This document shows, piece after piece, positions 33,734 to 43,330 of a DNA stretch of 64,000 nt. Under the pieces are notes generated by a model that saw only the letters and a program-made list of their open reading frames with translations, was not told the origin of the DNA and did no database searches. Origin of the DNA: Deltaproteobacteria bacterium (lineage in GTDB: Bacteria > Desulfobacterota > Binatia > HRBIN30 > JACQVA1). Position 1 is the first letter of the stretch; every line of letters starts with the position of its first letter. A program made the translations under genes and the position numbers. Location of the stretch: positions 1-64,000 of the forward strand of contig JACOST010000031.1 of NCBI GenBank assembly GCA_016178705.1, read 5' to 3'.

Positions 33734-35785
33734 ATGATGTGGCGGTACACAGCGCGGGGCTCGGCTTGGGCCACCGTCCTTCTGATGTTGGTGGCAGTGG
33801 TGGCGGGGTGCGGCGGCAACGCCGATGTGTCGGTAACATTCCCACCTCCCACAGCGCCCCCAGTAGGCAGCGCGGCATTCGGCCAAGTCCGTCTGCCGCA
33901 CGGGCAAGTCGCCAGCGCGCAGCCTTCGCTGTTGCGCCGCTTCGCCGCTTTGGCGCTGCCGCAAGCCGAGGCCATTAGCGGCAATGTGGTCCCGGTCGGC
34001 AGCGGCGTCGTGGTTCAACTGGTGAGCGTCGCACCGCAGGACATCGTGGGTGGCGTCATCGTCTCGAGCACTGTCCTCAAAGAGACATTGACCGATGGGA
34101 GCGGGAACTACGCCCTCGTGGTCCCGGATGGTTTGAGCGAGGAAGATTGCGCCGGCGGGCGTTTGATGGTGCAGATCGGCAACGCCCAAGACGGCACGCT
34201 GACGCGGGCCTTCGTCTTCAGTCTCACGATACCGGTCGACATCTACTACAACAGCGAAGCGGTCGTGCGACTGATTCTCGGCAAGGTCGCCGCCGGTACG
34301 CCGCTGTGCAACTACAGCGCGAACGACGTGCAGGACTTGCTCGTGGCGGTCGAGGAAGCTCCCGGCACCGCCGCGGGCTCGACGGTCGCTGCCATTAATG
34401 GGAGCGCGTTTGCGATTGCCGCGAGTAGTTCCCCCATACAGTTGCTGCTGAACGAAGCCGGGGCCAACCCGACGCCGACAACGACGCGCCGGCCGACCTC
34501 GACTCCGACGCAGGCCATCTCGCCGACACCGTCTCCAACCACCGTGCCCCCAACCTTTACGCGCACAAACACCGTCGGCCCCACGTTCACGCCGACGTTT
34601 ACCAAGACACCCACGACGACCAATACCCCAACCATCACGCCGACGCCGACCGGTCCCTCGCCGACGCCGACGAACACCCCTACGTCAACCAACACCAACA
34701 CGCCGAGCAATACGCCGACGATTACACCGACGCCGACACCGACCACACCGCCGCCAACCAACACCCCGACGGTGACCTTGACGCTGATTCCGACCTCGAC
34801 CATCACGAACACACCGACGGTCAGCTTCACGCCGACCAACACCCCGACGATCACCGACACGCCGACGCTGACGCCGACGCGCACGTCGACGCACACGAAT
34901 ACGCCGACGGTGACGTTGACGCCGAATGCGGTGCAAGTCGATCTCGGCTCGGTCAACGGTGGGGCGGGGATGACGGTGGCGCTGCCCGCGACGCTCACCA
35001 CCAACGGCTCGTCGGTCTCCGCGTTGTCGAACGACATCGAGTTCGACCCCGCGCTGGTGGATGTCCCGCTGGTCTCCGGCAAGCCGGACTGCTCGATCGA
35101 TGGCCGGCTGGCGGGCAGCAAGCAATTGATCCTCGGCTTCCCGTCGGGAGCGCCCGTGGGCAAGAAGATCCTCCGCGTCGGCGTGATCGGTGACAACAAC
35201 ACCGTGATCGCCGCCGGTGCGCTGTACTCCTGTCACTTTGCGATCAACGCCGACACGCCCGCCGGTATGCTGACGCTGAACAACACCCCCGGCGCTTCCA
35301 GCCCGAGCGGCGACAGCGTCACCGCGCTTGGCAGCGCTGGCCACATTCAGGTGAGCGCCGCGCCGCCCGCGTTCGGGCTCGGCAGCGTCAATGGCACCGC
35401 CGGCAATCCCGTGAGCATTGCGGGATCGCTGCAGCGCCGCGGCCAGGCATTGGCGGCGTTGGCGATGGATATCCAGTTCGACCCGAACAAGCTGTCGGTG
35501 ATGCTCGACGGACAGAGCAATCCCGACTGCACGGTCGACGCCGCGAACAAGTCGGTGTTCGCCAAGCTCCTCGATAGCGACAGTATGAAGTTGCTGCGCG
35601 TCGGCGTCGTGTCGCCCGACAACAACACGCAGATCGTCGACGGCGCCGCGTTCCACTGCACCTTCGTGGTCGCCGAGGGCACCAGCGGGCAGACCATCGT
35701 GTTGGGCAACACGCCGGACGCCGCCAGTCCCGACGGCATGCAGGTCGGCGTCGGCGGCGGCAATGGCATGATCATGGTGCAGTAG
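33734..35785 (+). CDS. Lipoprotein with long Thr-Pro linker and two cohesin-like domains
   Basis: A 683-residue lipoprotein: the signal sequence ends VVAGC with Cys26. Residues 30-245 contain a beta-sandwich-like domain. Residues about 245-397 are an extended Thr-Pro linker. Two tandem domains follow (about 401-545 and 546-683), each opening LGSVNGxxG, then a strand block ending DIEFDPALV or DIQFDPNKL, then LLRVGVVS-type and [10 protein letters not shown]-type strands, and closing [11 protein letters not shown] or [11 protein letters not shown]. This is the pattern of cohesin-like modules, which in cellulosomes bind dockerins. The start at 33734 has GGGGAGG seven bases upstream. As a lipid-anchored protein it could present two docking sites outside the cell (inference). 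Confidence 0.75.
   Translation: MMWRYTARGSAWATVLLMLVAVVAGCGGNADVSVTFPPPTAPPVGSAAFGQVRLPHGQVASAQPSLLRRFAALALPQAEAISGNVVPVGSGVVVQLVSVAPQDIVGGVIVSSTVLKETLTDGSGNYALVVPDGLSEEDCAGGRLMVQIGNAQDGTLTRAFVFSLTIPVDIYYNSEAVVRLILGKVAAGTPLCNYSANDVQDLLVAVEEAPGTAAGSTVAAINGSAFAIAASSSPIQLLLNEAGANPTPTTTRRPTSTPTQAISPTPSPTTVPPTFTRTNTVGPTFTPTFTKTPTTTNTPTITPTPTGPSPTPTNTPTSTNTNTPSNTPTITPTPTPTTPPPTNTPTVTLTLIPTSTITNTPTVSFTPTNTPTITDTPTLTPTRTSTHTNTPTVTLTPNAVQVDLGSVNGGAGMTVALPATLTTNGSSVSALSNDIEFDPALVDVPLVSGKPDCSIDGRLAGSKQLILGFPSGAPVGKKILRVGVIGDNNTVIAAGALYSCHFAINADTPAGMLTLNNTPGASSPSGDSVTALGSAGHIQVSAAPPAFGLGSVNGTAGNPVSIAGSLQRRGQALAALAMDIQFDPNKLSVMLDGQSNPDCTVDAANKSVFAKLLDSDSMKLLRVGVVSPDNNTQIVDGAAFHCTFVVAEGTSGQTIVLGNTPDAASPDGMQVGVGGGNGMIMVQ
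34470..34925. repeat. Low-complexity DNA encoding a Thr-Pro linker
   Basis: About 455 bases built of variants of the word acgccgac/acaccgac, translating to TPT, TNT and TPTIT units. Similar tracts occur at 31590-31790, 36112-36366, 43515-43735 (minus), 48127-48255, 49375-49555, 51059-51340 and 63715-63860. Such DNA is prone to slippage and to recombination between genes. Confidence 0.8.
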
Positions 35786-35820
35786 GCTTTGCAGACAACG
35801 GATGAGATGAGGACATGACT

Positions 35821-38499
35821 ATGACGCGTTTCGACAAGCCGCGCTTCCGGGCCGTCTTCGGGGCCGCCCTCCTCTTGGTTGCCGCTGGTTTCGCCGGCGA
35901 CGCCGCGCGCGCCGTGTGCGTCGGCGATTGCAACGACGATGGCAAGGTCATCATCTCTGAAGTCCAACGCTGTGTGAACATCAAGAACAACCCGGCCACC
36001 ATCGACACCTGTCGCAACGCCGACCAGAACAACGACGGCACCGTCACGCAAAGCGAAGTCGACAACTGTATCTCTTCATTCCTCGATGCCGCCAGTTGCG
36101 CGCAGGTCGACGCCACACCGACACCGCAGAGTACCTTGACACCGACCCAGACTCCCAGCATCACCGTGACCAATACGATTACACCGACGCTGACGCCGAC
36201 CAATACGGCGACCGGTGTTCAGTTCACGATCCCACCGACCCACACCCCGACCAACACGTTCACCCCGACCAACACGCCCTCTCTCACTCCAGTTCCAACC
36301 AGTACGCCGACCATCACGGCGACTGCGACCGCTTCGCTGACACCCAGTCTGACGCCGACCGTTGGTGAGCAGCTCTGCGGCGACGGCATCATCCAATCGC
36401 CCGAAGAGTGCGACGACGGTGGCAGCTGCGTGGGCGGAGACAACAACGGCCAGAAGTGTCCGGCCGGCCAGGCCAGTGTGCCCGGCGGTGTGAATTGCGG
36501 CGCCGCCGGCATCTGCGAGGCGTTCGGTGGCGATGGCTGCGCCAACAACTGCACCACCGAATCGGTGCGCCGCTTCACCTTCTCCGGCGAGGCGTGCAGC
36601 GGTGGCCCGCAGCCCGGGCAGTTTTGCACCAACTACGGCGAGACTGGAACCGTGGCCACGCAGGCGACGGCGCAGTGCGGCTTGAACGGCACCTGTGCCG
36701 GAGTTGGTGAGTGCCTAGCGCCGGTCGAACGACTGGGCCAAAGTTGTCCGGTCACCACCAATAGCCTGGTGTGTCTGAGTGGTGCGGCGAAGGGCCGTCA
36801 GTGCAGCGGCGCATCGTTCAGCTCCGGGAAGAATGACTGCCGAGTCTGTCCCTCCGGAGCGGATGCCGGTAAACCGTGTGACAGTCCTCCGGGAACGAAC
36901 GGATGTGCGGGCGGTGTCGCGTGTCCGACATTGGTGTGCGCCACTGGCGCCAAGGTGGGCAATGCGTGTACGGAAGCGACCAAGGTTGCGAATTGTGGAG
37001 CCGGCGTCACGTGTAGCACGATCTTGGTGTGCAACGGTCCCGATCTGGCGAAGATCGGCAACGCTTGCCACGTTGACGCGGATTGCGGTACCTCCGCGCC
37101 GGTTGGCTCGTGCGGATCGATCTGCGCGAATCCCTGCGGACCGAGTTCCAAGGCGCCCTCGTGTTTGAGCAAGTCGCGAGCGCGTCTCGAATCGGCGTCG
37201 ATTAGCATCAGCATCGGTCCGATCGGGGGCTATCAGGACTTTGCGACTGGCAAGCCCAGTCCCGATGGCCGCATTCCGGTCGCGGTCAACAAGAACAACG
37301 TCCACTTTGAACCGATCAGAGTGGTTGGCCTTGCCTGTGCGTGCGTGCGCGGGGGTGTGGATGCGACCATCCACGGGCCGGGTAACTCCGCTTCCGGTTA
37401 CATCGGGTGCGGCACCAGCGGCCTGCAAGACATCGACGTGTTCCTTGCCATCGATCACAACACCACGCCGGTGCACAAGTGCCTCAACGGGCCAAAAGCG
37501 AATAGCGCATGTACGACCGATGACGATTGCAGTCTAGTCGGCACCTGCCCCGATCACCTGCACTGTGTGGGCGGACCCAATCCGGGCGGCGCCTGTACGG
37601 ACGACCCGGATTGCCAGACATTCGCTATCTGCAACACACAGGGGCCGGGGGTGTGCGGCGCGGGCAGCACTCCGGCGGAGAAGATAGGTGCGTTGTGTAA
37701 AGCCAATACGGATTGCGGCGCTGGCGTGTGTGAGGGGCTCTTCACCGGCGGCGGCCTGTGCGTCGGCGGTAGCAACAATCGCAAACGCTGCAACAGCGCC
37801 GATCCCCTCGTGTGCCCGGGTGGCGTGTGCGTGAGTCCTGACGATCCGACCTGCAGCGCCGCCGAGCCGCTGCCCGAGCGGGCGCGCCGCATTGCGTGTG
37901 TCGAAAGCAAGGAGATCTGCACGGCCGGCACTGCGGAGCCCGGTTCGCCGTGCACTGAGGATGCGGATTGCGGTGTTGGCGGGGCCTGTGGCAACGCCTG
38001 CAATGCTACCAGCCCTCACCTCAACGTCTGCAACAGCCCGGTTCACTTCATCCGCAGTGGCGGCATGGCGGAGAAAGGCTCCGGGTTCCTACTCAACACC
38101 AGCGCCATCGGGGTCATCGTCGACGGCGGTAGCTGCAGCACCGATATGACGGCGAACGGTAAGACCCTCAAGGGGCCGGATGGCATTCCGTGTACCGCCG
38201 ACGATCCGCCGGGGTCGTTCGGGACCGCGCAGACGCTGCCAACGACAACCGGAACGGCCGGCTCAGTGCTCGTCGACGGCAGTGCGTATACCGGGGGCGT
38301 ATTCATCAACGGTCAGTGTACCGGGACGGGCGTGGGCAAGTGCAATGCCTCGATAACCGGAAGCAAGTTCGACTGTGCGGCGCTGATGAGCAATCCCACC
38401 GGCGGAACCACGGGCTCCCGCATCGCCACCTCGTTCCCGCAAATCGAGGCCGCCACCACCGGCGATAATACGGTGATCACCGTGTTCACCGCCCGCTGA
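35821..38499 (+). CDS. Secreted EF-hand protein with Thr-Pro linker and many Cys-rich repeats
   Basis: An 892-residue secreted protein. A signal peptide (to about residue 31) is followed by two EF-hand loops, [12 protein letters not shown] and [12 protein letters not shown], each with Asp1, Asn3, Asp5, Gly6 and Glu12, bracketed by cysteines. Residues about 98-182 are a Thr-Pro linker. Then comes [16 protein letters not shown], the Myxococcus-type repeat, and several short Cys-rich units of the type CxGxxxGxxCxxxxDC. The C-terminal module resembles that of the protein at 31470 ([25 protein letters not shown], end TVFTAR). The second of two close ATGs (35821) has the better spacing from TGAGG than the first (35815). 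Confidence 0.78.
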   Translation: MTRFDKPRFRAVFGAALLLVAAGFAGDAARAVCVGDCNDDGKVIISEVQRCVNIKNNPATIDTCRNADQNNDGTVTQSEVDNCISSFLDAASCAQVDATPTPQSTLTPTQTPSITVTNTITPTLTPTNTATGVQFTIPPTHTPTNTFTPTNTPSLTPVPTSTPTITATATASLTPSLTPTVGEQLCGDGIIQSPEECDDGGSCVGGDNNGQKCPAGQASVPGGVNCGAAGICEAFGGDGCANNCTTESVRRFTFSGEACSGGPQPGQFCTNYGETGTVATQATAQCGLNGTCAGVGECLAPVERLGQSCPVTTNSLVCLSGAAKGRQCSGASFSSGKNDCRVCPSGADAGKPCDSPPGTNGCAGGVACPTLVCATGAKVGNACTEATKVANCGAGVTCSTILVCNGPDLAKIGNACHVDADCGTSAPVGSCGSICANPCGPSSKAPSCLSKSRARLESASISISIGPIGGYQDFATGKPSPDGRIPVAVNKNNVHFEPIRVVGLACACVRGGVDATIHGPGNSASGYIGCGTSGLQDIDVFLAIDHNTTPVHKCLNGPKANSACTTDDDCSLVGTCPDHLHCVGGPNPGGACTDDPDCQTFAICNTQGPGVCGAGSTPAEKIGALCKANTDCGAGVCEGLFTGGGLCVGGSNNRKRCNSADPLVCPGGVCVSPDDPTCSAAEPLPERARRIACVESKEICTAGTAEPGSPCTEDADCGVGGACGNACNATSPHLNVCNSPVHFIRSGGMAEKGSGFLLNTSAIGVIVDGGSCSTDMTANGKTLKGPDGIPCTADDPPGSFGTAQTLPTTTGTAGSVLVDGSAYTGGVFINGQCTGTGVGKCNASITGSKFDCAALMSNPTGGTTGSRIATSFPQIEAATTGDNTVITVFTAR

Positions 38500-38811
38500 T
38501 CGGTTTGGCGGCGGGAGATTGCAAAAGGAGGCGGTCGCCGAGGGTCTTTTCTTCGGGCTACGCAATTCTTGCTTGACAAAGCTTTTCACCGCAGCGGATA
38601 ATTGGACCGACTATCGGAGTGTGCTTGGAAGCTCCTTCGGGGCGAGGCGAATCAATCGTAGCGATCAATGTAGCGATCAACTTGGGCGAATGAATGCGTA
38701 ACGTCATCGGCAATCAACACGAGTGTGGCCGTGACCCGCCGGGGTGAGCGGCTGGCTTGTTCGGGGGAGAAGCGGTCCGTTGGACCTAACCATTTTGAGG
38801 GAGGAGAGCGT
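38500..38811. other. Intergenic region with promoter and a 12-base direct repeat
   Basis: No gene is seen in this 312-base stretch. It carries the strong promoter at 38573-38602, a direct repeat gtagcgatcaa(t/c) at 38658-38669 and 38670-38681, and the ribosome binding site of the next gene (GGAGGAGAG, 38800-38808). The long leader (about 200 bases) between promoter and start leaves room for post-transcriptional control, but no riboswitch was recognised. Confidence 0.5.
38573..38602 (+). promoter_or_regulatory. Strong sigma70-like promoter
   Basis: TTGACA at 38573-38578 and GATAAT at 38597-38602 with an 18-base spacer: eleven of twelve consensus bases. It faces the Cys-rich secreted protein gene starting at 38812. 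In such GC-rich DNA this match is unlikely by chance. Confidence 0.7.
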
Positions 38812-40833
38812 ATGAAGAAATTGATATTTGGAACGGCGCTGGCCATGCTGTGGGCACTGACGAGTGCCGGCTCGGCGTCTGCGCAAGTCACCGGGACCGA
38901 GAAAGACTGCGAGGCGAAGATCCTGGATAGAGCGGATAAGTACTCCATCGCGCTTCGCGCGCAGATCGAGGCCTCGGTCAAAGGCAACATAGTTGGCAAG
39001 AGCGTCAAAGCCGATGGCGGCAAGATCTGCTTCGGCGGATCGACCCCGGGTGTGAAAGGTTGCCAAGGTAACAACGGCGGTTGCGCGGACGGCGCGCGCA
39101 AGTTGCTAAGTTGCGACAGCAACGCCGACTGTCCGGGCGTCTGCAAGAACGCCCCAACCTTGACGTGTACCAGCTACAATGATGCGGCGGAACTCGTCGC
39201 GTGTGGTGCAAACAAGGTCTGCGCGGGCTTCGGCAAGGGTTGCCTCACGACCAAGGGCTGCTCGGGCGGATTGTGCGAGGTCAATCAGAACGACGGTATT
39301 GCGAAGGCCATCGCCAAAGCCTCCAAGGATCTTCGGAACAACATCGTGGCCAAGTGCACGGGCGTGAACTTCCACAACCTCGGCCTTCCCAACGCAGAGT
39401 GCAAGGCTAAATGCAGCGACGGAGTCCCTTGCGTTGTCGATGCTGACTGTTCGCTGGGAACCTGCGACACCGCGATCGACGACATCACCGATTGCATTCA
39501 GCACGGCCAGACCGGCGACCTGCGGACGGCGGTGAGTGGCGATGCACTCACCCGGACGCTGACGCGCGTTGCACCCAACATCAAACCCCGGGGTGCCGGG
39601 CCGCTAAACAAGAATCCGCGCAAGCGCTCGACCGTCGCGCTGCCCAACCTGATCCAGATCGGTACGGTGACGACTTCAGACGGGGCCGGCTCGGCGGGCT
39701 CTTCGTCACCCACCAGCCTGGCCCGTTGTGCCGGCGCTGGTGCGAAGAACGGTATTCCTTGCATCGAGGACGCGGACTGCGCCGGTCCGACCGGGGGTAT
39801 CAAGGTGATTACGGCATCACCGCCGAATAACACCGCCCAGTGCGTCTCTGACTGTTGCGATTGCTCGGCTGTCGCAGGCTCGTGTACGACTCCGGGCACA
39901 GTCTCCGCCGTTGGTCAGGGCTTTTGCACCGGTGTGGCCGGTGAGACGGTGTGCGAAACCCGCGGTAACATCGTCCCGCCGGGTAACCTGCTGGGGTCAC
40001 CGACCGAAAATCAGGCTGGCATCATCCAAACGTGTCTAGTGACTAAACTCGGCCGTATCGCACAGGCCACGGCCGGCATTGTCGAGACCGACAAGGGGCA
40101 TTGCAACGTCACCGTTGCGACATCCTGCGATGTCGACACCGACTGTCCGGGGGGGGAGATTTGCCGCGGTGGTTTGAGTTCGTTCGGTGCGATCAACCTC
40201 AACACCGGCGTGTCATCGACAAAGGCGCCAATCGCCACCGATGTCTACCTCACGGGCAGCTCCGCTGCTAGCATCTGTCCGGAATGCAGCAGCCTCTTCT
40301 GTAACGACGTGCCGGGTGGTCCGGTCGGTTGTACCGCATCGGATGGCAACAACGATGAGGCGTGCTTGCCCTACGACGACGGCGGCCCACACTGGCAGAA
40401 CATCGCCACCATCCCGAACCCGTTCGATCTGAAGAGTGGGACGACCAGCATCACCGCCGTGGGCGGTAAGTTCTGCGGCGCCTGCACGGCAACCGTCGGA
40501 GGCAAGCACATCTACGGCTGCAGCATGGAAGCTCCAGATGAGTGCACCGCCGCCGGTTTGGGAACCTGCGTCGATCATTTCCCGAGCGTGGGCACGCCCG
40601 ACTTCACTACCGTTGCCGGCTTCCGCAATGACCCGCTCTATGACGACAACCTCACACTGGCGGGACAGCAGGCGACGTCCACCGGTATCCCCAATCTGTA
40701 TGCGGGGGTCGCAGCGGGCTTGTTCTGCACCGGGTCGAGCGGCAATCCGCTAGTCGACCCAGCGGCTGGCCTCCCGGGTCCGGTCCGGGTGGTTGCACCC
40801 TACATCGTGAACTGGACGTTCTCTACGAAGTAA
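38812..40833 (+). CDS. Secreted cysteine-rich protein
   Basis: A 673-residue secreted protein with a signal peptide (KKLIFGTALAMLWALTS, cleavage after ASA). It begins with a helical segment, TGTEKDCEAKILDRADKY, then Cys-rich stretches (CDSNADCPGVCKNAP, CVVDADCSLGTCD, CIEDADCAGP) of the same short type as in the protein at 35821. A C-terminal beta module ends NWTFSTK, similar in placement to IFTAK and VFTAR of its neighbours. There is no Thr-Pro linker. The ATG at 38812 follows GGAGGAGAG; an in-frame GTG at 38725 is less likely. Function is unknown. The large number of cysteines implies disulfide bonding outside the cytoplasm. Confidence 0.75.
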   Translation: MKKLIFGTALAMLWALTSAGSASAQVTGTEKDCEAKILDRADKYSIALRAQIEASVKGNIVGKSVKADGGKICFGGSTPGVKGCQGNNGGCADGARKLLSCDSNADCPGVCKNAPTLTCTSYNDAAELVACGANKVCAGFGKGCLTTKGCSGGLCEVNQNDGIAKAIAKASKDLRNNIVAKCTGVNFHNLGLPNAECKAKCSDGVPCVVDADCSLGTCDTAIDDITDCIQHGQTGDLRTAVSGDALTRTLTRVAPNIKPRGAGPLNKNPRKRSTVALPNLIQIGTVTTSDGAGSAGSSSPTSLARCAGAGAKNGIPCIEDADCAGPTGGIKVITASPPNNTAQCVSDCCDCSAVAGSCTTPGTVSAVGQGFCTGVAGETVCETRGNIVPPGNLLGSPTENQAGIIQTCLVTKLGRIAQATAGIVETDKGHCNVTVATSCDVDTDCPGGEICRGGLSSFGAINLNTGVSSTKAPIATDVYLTGSSAASICPECSSLFCNDVPGGPVGCTASDGNNDEACLPYDDGGPHWQNIATIPNPFDLKSGTTSITAVGGKFCGACTATVGGKHIYGCSMEAPDECTAAGLGTCVDHFPSVGTPDFTTVAGFRNDPLYDDNLTLAGQQATSTGIPNLYAGVAAGLFCTGSSGNPLVDPAAGLPGPVRVVAPYIVNWTFSTK

Positions 40834-40877
40834 ATCACACGTCCAGCGCGTTGGGCTCGCCAACGCGAAGCAATCGG

Positions 40878-40912
40878 AACGGGGCTCTCGTCGGAGAGCC
40901 CCGTTTCTTTTT
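40878..40912 (+). terminator. Rho-independent terminator
   Basis: A perfect 12-base stem (40878-40889 with 40894-40905), a GTCG loop and a following T-rich tail (TTTCTTTTT). It ends transcription of the Cys-rich protein gene. Confidence 0.9.
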
Positions 40913-41055
40913 GCGGAAGCACCTGCGGAAGTAAGTGTCGCCGTTTGAACCGAGCCGTGAGCACGGCGGCCGTCGTCATTGCGGGGACGTCGCCTCCTGG
41001 CGGTGCGCCCAGGCGAAGCGAAGGGTCGACGACCTTCTTCAGCGCAGTCGCGCTG

Positions 41056-41140
41056 GTAGGGTGGGCACTGCCCACCAGGCGTCGCCTCGATGCGTCGGCA
41101 AGCTGAACAGGGACAGGACGGTGGGCGATGCCCACCCTAC
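41056..41140. repeat. 85-base MITE-like element with 11-base terminal inverted repeats
   Basis: The ends gtagggtgggc (41056-41066) and gcccaccctac (41130-41140) are perfect inverted repeats. Each end is also part of a smaller palindrome (ggtgggca-c-tgcccacc at 41060-41076 and ggtgggc-gat-gcccacc at 41120-41136). Elements of this look are widespread in intergenic DNA of unrelated GC-rich bacteria. No target-site duplication was identified. Confidence 0.7.
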
Positions 41141-41213
41141 GTTCACTGCGGCGTGATTGCGGCGGCGCTCGGTTCCGCTGAACGGACTTTGATGATGAGC
41201 GCGCTTCGCTGCT

Positions 41214-41906
41214 CTACTCGGGCAAGCGATACATGCTGAACGCGCCGCCGAAGCCGAGGACAAGCGGAGCCCCGTAGGCTGCGGTCACGCTCCCGGCAGT
41301 GAAGCGGCCGCTGAGAAACCCTGGCTCCACCTTCTCGGTGTAATAGGTCGCGCCGCCGATGGTGTTCTTCTTGGATCGCACGAGGATGTCGAAAAGGAAG
41401 AGCGAGTTCGCGCCCGCCAGCGCCTGTTGGTGGCCGGGTGGATAGTGGTCGCGGGCGATGAGATGGAAGGCGAACGCTGCGTCCTTCGAAGGTCCTGGGG
41501 CTTTGCCCGCCGCGATGGAGAAGGCGCGCAGTTGCGCGTCGCTCGGATGCCAGGGCTCGCCCACAATGGCGATCGGTTTGATCTCGTCAGGTAGTGGCAC
41601 GTTGAGCTTGGCGGCTTGTGGCTCCGCATCGGTGCCCGTGATTCGATAGACGCCCCATTGATTGTTGATGCGTGAGGAGGGGGTGCCGTCGATTTCGAGG
41701 TGGCTGATCAACAGCCACGTACCGCGCAAATCGGGAACCGCCCCGATGGTCTGCGTGGTGCCCGCGACGTGTGAGTCGTCCGCGGCGGCGCTCACCGGCG
41801 GCGGTGCAGAGGGTTTGCTTGCCTTGCATCCCGCGAGCGGCACGGTTGAAAGCGCGCCAGCGACGAGGGCGGCGACGTGCAGAGATACGGTCTTCTTCAT
41901 ACGCAT
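41214..41906 (-). CDS. Lipoprotein of unknown function
   Basis: A 230-residue predicted lipoprotein: signal sequence ending VPLAGC with Cys27. The mature part has an Ala/Pro-rich linker and then a domain beginning PDLRGTWLLISHLEIDGTPSS, a lipocalin- or META-like opening in which a small beta barrel is expected; no certain family was found. The last codons (RLPE and stop) lie in a dispersed repeat shared with 3115-3126, so the C-terminus may have been altered by repeat insertion. Two nearby ATGs (41906 and 41900) could start it. Confidence 0.65.
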   Translation of the reverse strand: MRMKKTVSLHVAALVAGALSTVPLAGCKASKPSAPPPVSAAADDSHVAGTTQTIGAVPDLRGTWLLISHLEIDGTPSSRINNQWGVYRITGTDAEPQAAKLNVPLPDEIKPIAIVGEPWHPSDAQLRAFSIAAGKAPGPSKDAAFAFHLIARDHYPPGHQQALAGANSLFLFDILVRSKKNTIGGATYYTEKVEPGFLSGRFTAGSVTAAYGAPLVLGFGGAFSMYRLPE

Positions 41907-42065
41907 GACACTCCTGGCTATGGCATTGAGGCCGGCTCGGGCGGCGGCCGATCAAATTGGTCGCACGAGTAGCATGCAGGGCGGATGCGCTCAACGGGCG
42001 ACAGCGGGCGCTGGAGGACGGCGCGGGGCTGACAAGCTCGGGTGAACCACGTAGAATCCGCCGCC

Positions 42066-43325
42066 ATGCCAGCATCGAATCGCGCGAATCGCGCGCCGGC
42101 TTTTGCGCTCGCCACGGTAGTGCTGGCGTTGGCAGGCGTTGCGGTCAGCGCCGAGATCTACGCGCTGCACCGTCAACTGGCGAGCGACGTGACCTTCGGC
42201 AGCTTTTGCAACATCAATTCCGTGGTGAACTGCGATGTCGTGCTTACCAGCACCTACGCCACGTTGCTCGGTGTACCGGTGGCGGTGTGGGGTGGCTTGT
42301 ACTATCTGAGCCTCGCCGCGGTGGCGATGGTGGCCGGGCGCGGCACGCGGGTGGGGGCGAGCGGGGCCGCGGTGCGCACGGGTCGGCACGCGGCCCACAT
42401 GGCTTTTATCTTGGCGTGCTGCGGGTTGCTGTTTTCCGCATACATGGCCGTGCTGGCGCTGTTCGTCATTGGGGCGGTCTGCTTGATGTGCAGCGCGCTG
42501 TACGTGGTGGCGGTGGGCACGGTGGTCTCGACGTGGAAGCTCCGCACGGCGAGTATCGACGTGCGGGTCGAGCCTGCGCGTCAGCGGCAACGGCAGCGAC
42601 AGGAGCGCTGGCTGGCGTTTGCCGCAGCCACCGCCGTGGCCTTGGTCGTCGGCGTGGTCGTATGGAAGGCCGTCGCTCCCGGAGCCGAAGGGTTGGACTC
42701 GGGCGCGATCGCCCAGAGTCAGCCGGAATTTTACAAGTGGTATCAGGCGCAGCCGGTCGTGCACATCTCCGCGGATGAGGGCCAGGATCTCGGGCCGGCG
42801 AATGCGCCGGTCACCATCGTGGCTTACTCGGACTTCGAGTGTGGCCATTGCGCCGTGCTGGCGCAGAGTCTGCACGAGACCTTGCCGCGGTATCATGGGC
42901 TGGTGCGGGTGGTGTTTCACCACTTTCCGCTCGACCACGCGTGCAATCCGAGTATTCCGAACGAATTCCACCGCAGTGCCTGCCAAGCCGCTATTGCCGC
43001 CGAGTGCGCGGCGGCGCAGCAACATTTCTGGCCGTATCACGATCTTCTGTTCGCCAACCAGCAGCATCTCGGCGACGCCAACCTGCTGACGTATGCGGCG
43101 CAAGCCGGCCTCGACCGGCAGCAATTCGAAACCTGCATGAAAGATCCCGCCACCCGTGAGCGCGTGGTGCGGGACATTCGCTCAGGCACGGCGGCGGGCG
43201 TCGAGTCGACGCCGACGTGGTTCATCAATGGCCGGCTGATCAAGGGCGCGCTGCCGCCGCAGCTGATGGCGTATGCCGTCGGATTGGCGCGCGCGGCCGT
43301 GCAAACCAGCGCGGCGTCGCCGTAA
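42066..43325 (+). CDS. VKOR-DsbA fusion (disulfide-bond formation)
   Basis: A 419-residue membrane protein joining a vitamin K epoxide reductase domain to a periplasmic thioredoxin-like domain. The VKOR part (about residues 10-160) has the loop cysteines Cys48 and Cys56 (FCNINSVVNCD) and the quinone-reducing CLMC at Cys139/Cys142, among four to five helices. After a basic linker and another helix comes a DsbA-like domain with CGHC (Cys259/Cys262) and a cis-Pro loop ESTPTWFING. It should oxidise secreted proteins directly, replacing DsbA and DsbB. It sits between Cys-rich secreted protein genes. The ATG at 42066 is preferred over an in-frame GTG at 42042. Confidence 0.93.
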   Translation: MPASNRANRAPAFALATVVLALAGVAVSAEIYALHRQLASDVTFGSFCNINSVVNCDVVLTSTYATLLGVPVAVWGGLYYLSLAAVAMVAGRGTRVGASGAAVRTGRHAAHMAFILACCGLLFSAYMAVLALFVIGAVCLMCSALYVVAVGTVVSTWKLRTASIDVRVEPARQRQRQRQERWLAFAAATAVALVVGVVVWKAVAPGAEGLDSGAIAQSQPEFYKWYQAQPVVHISADEGQDLGPANAPVTIVAYSDFECGHCAVLAQSLHETLPRYHGLVRVVFHHFPLDHACNPSIPNEFHRSACQAAIAAECAAAQQHFWPYHDLLFANQQHLGDANLLTYAAQAGLDRQQFETCMKDPATRERVVRDIRSGTAAGVESTPTWFINGRLIKGALPPQLMAYAVGLARAAVQTSAASP

Positions 43326-43330
43326 GTCGG

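Larger units (their letters stand above)
40834..41213. other. Intergenic region with terminator and a MITE-like repeat
   Basis: The 380-base gap lies between two convergent genes. It holds a rho-independent terminator (40878-40905), an 85-base element with perfect terminal inverted repeats (41056-41140) and a repeat fragment (41180-41224) shared with 3115-3135. No gene is supported. Confidence 0.6.

Noticed and set aside
34470-34925. Periodic repeats considered as a CRISPR array
   Set aside because: The repeat words are only 6-12 bases, without constant-length spacers, and lie inside a coding frame. No cas gene is present.
34312-35202. Minus-strand frame with long Val-Gly repeats (and similar frames opposite other Thr-Pro linkers, such as 43377-43985)
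   Set aside because: The Val-Gly repeats are the antisense of Thr-Pro codons (acgccgac). There is no signal peptide, ribosome binding site or family match.
42042-42065. Upstream GTG start for the VKOR-DsbA gene
   Set aside because: It would add eight residues with no hydrophobic or conserved content. The ATG at 42066 better precedes the first helix.
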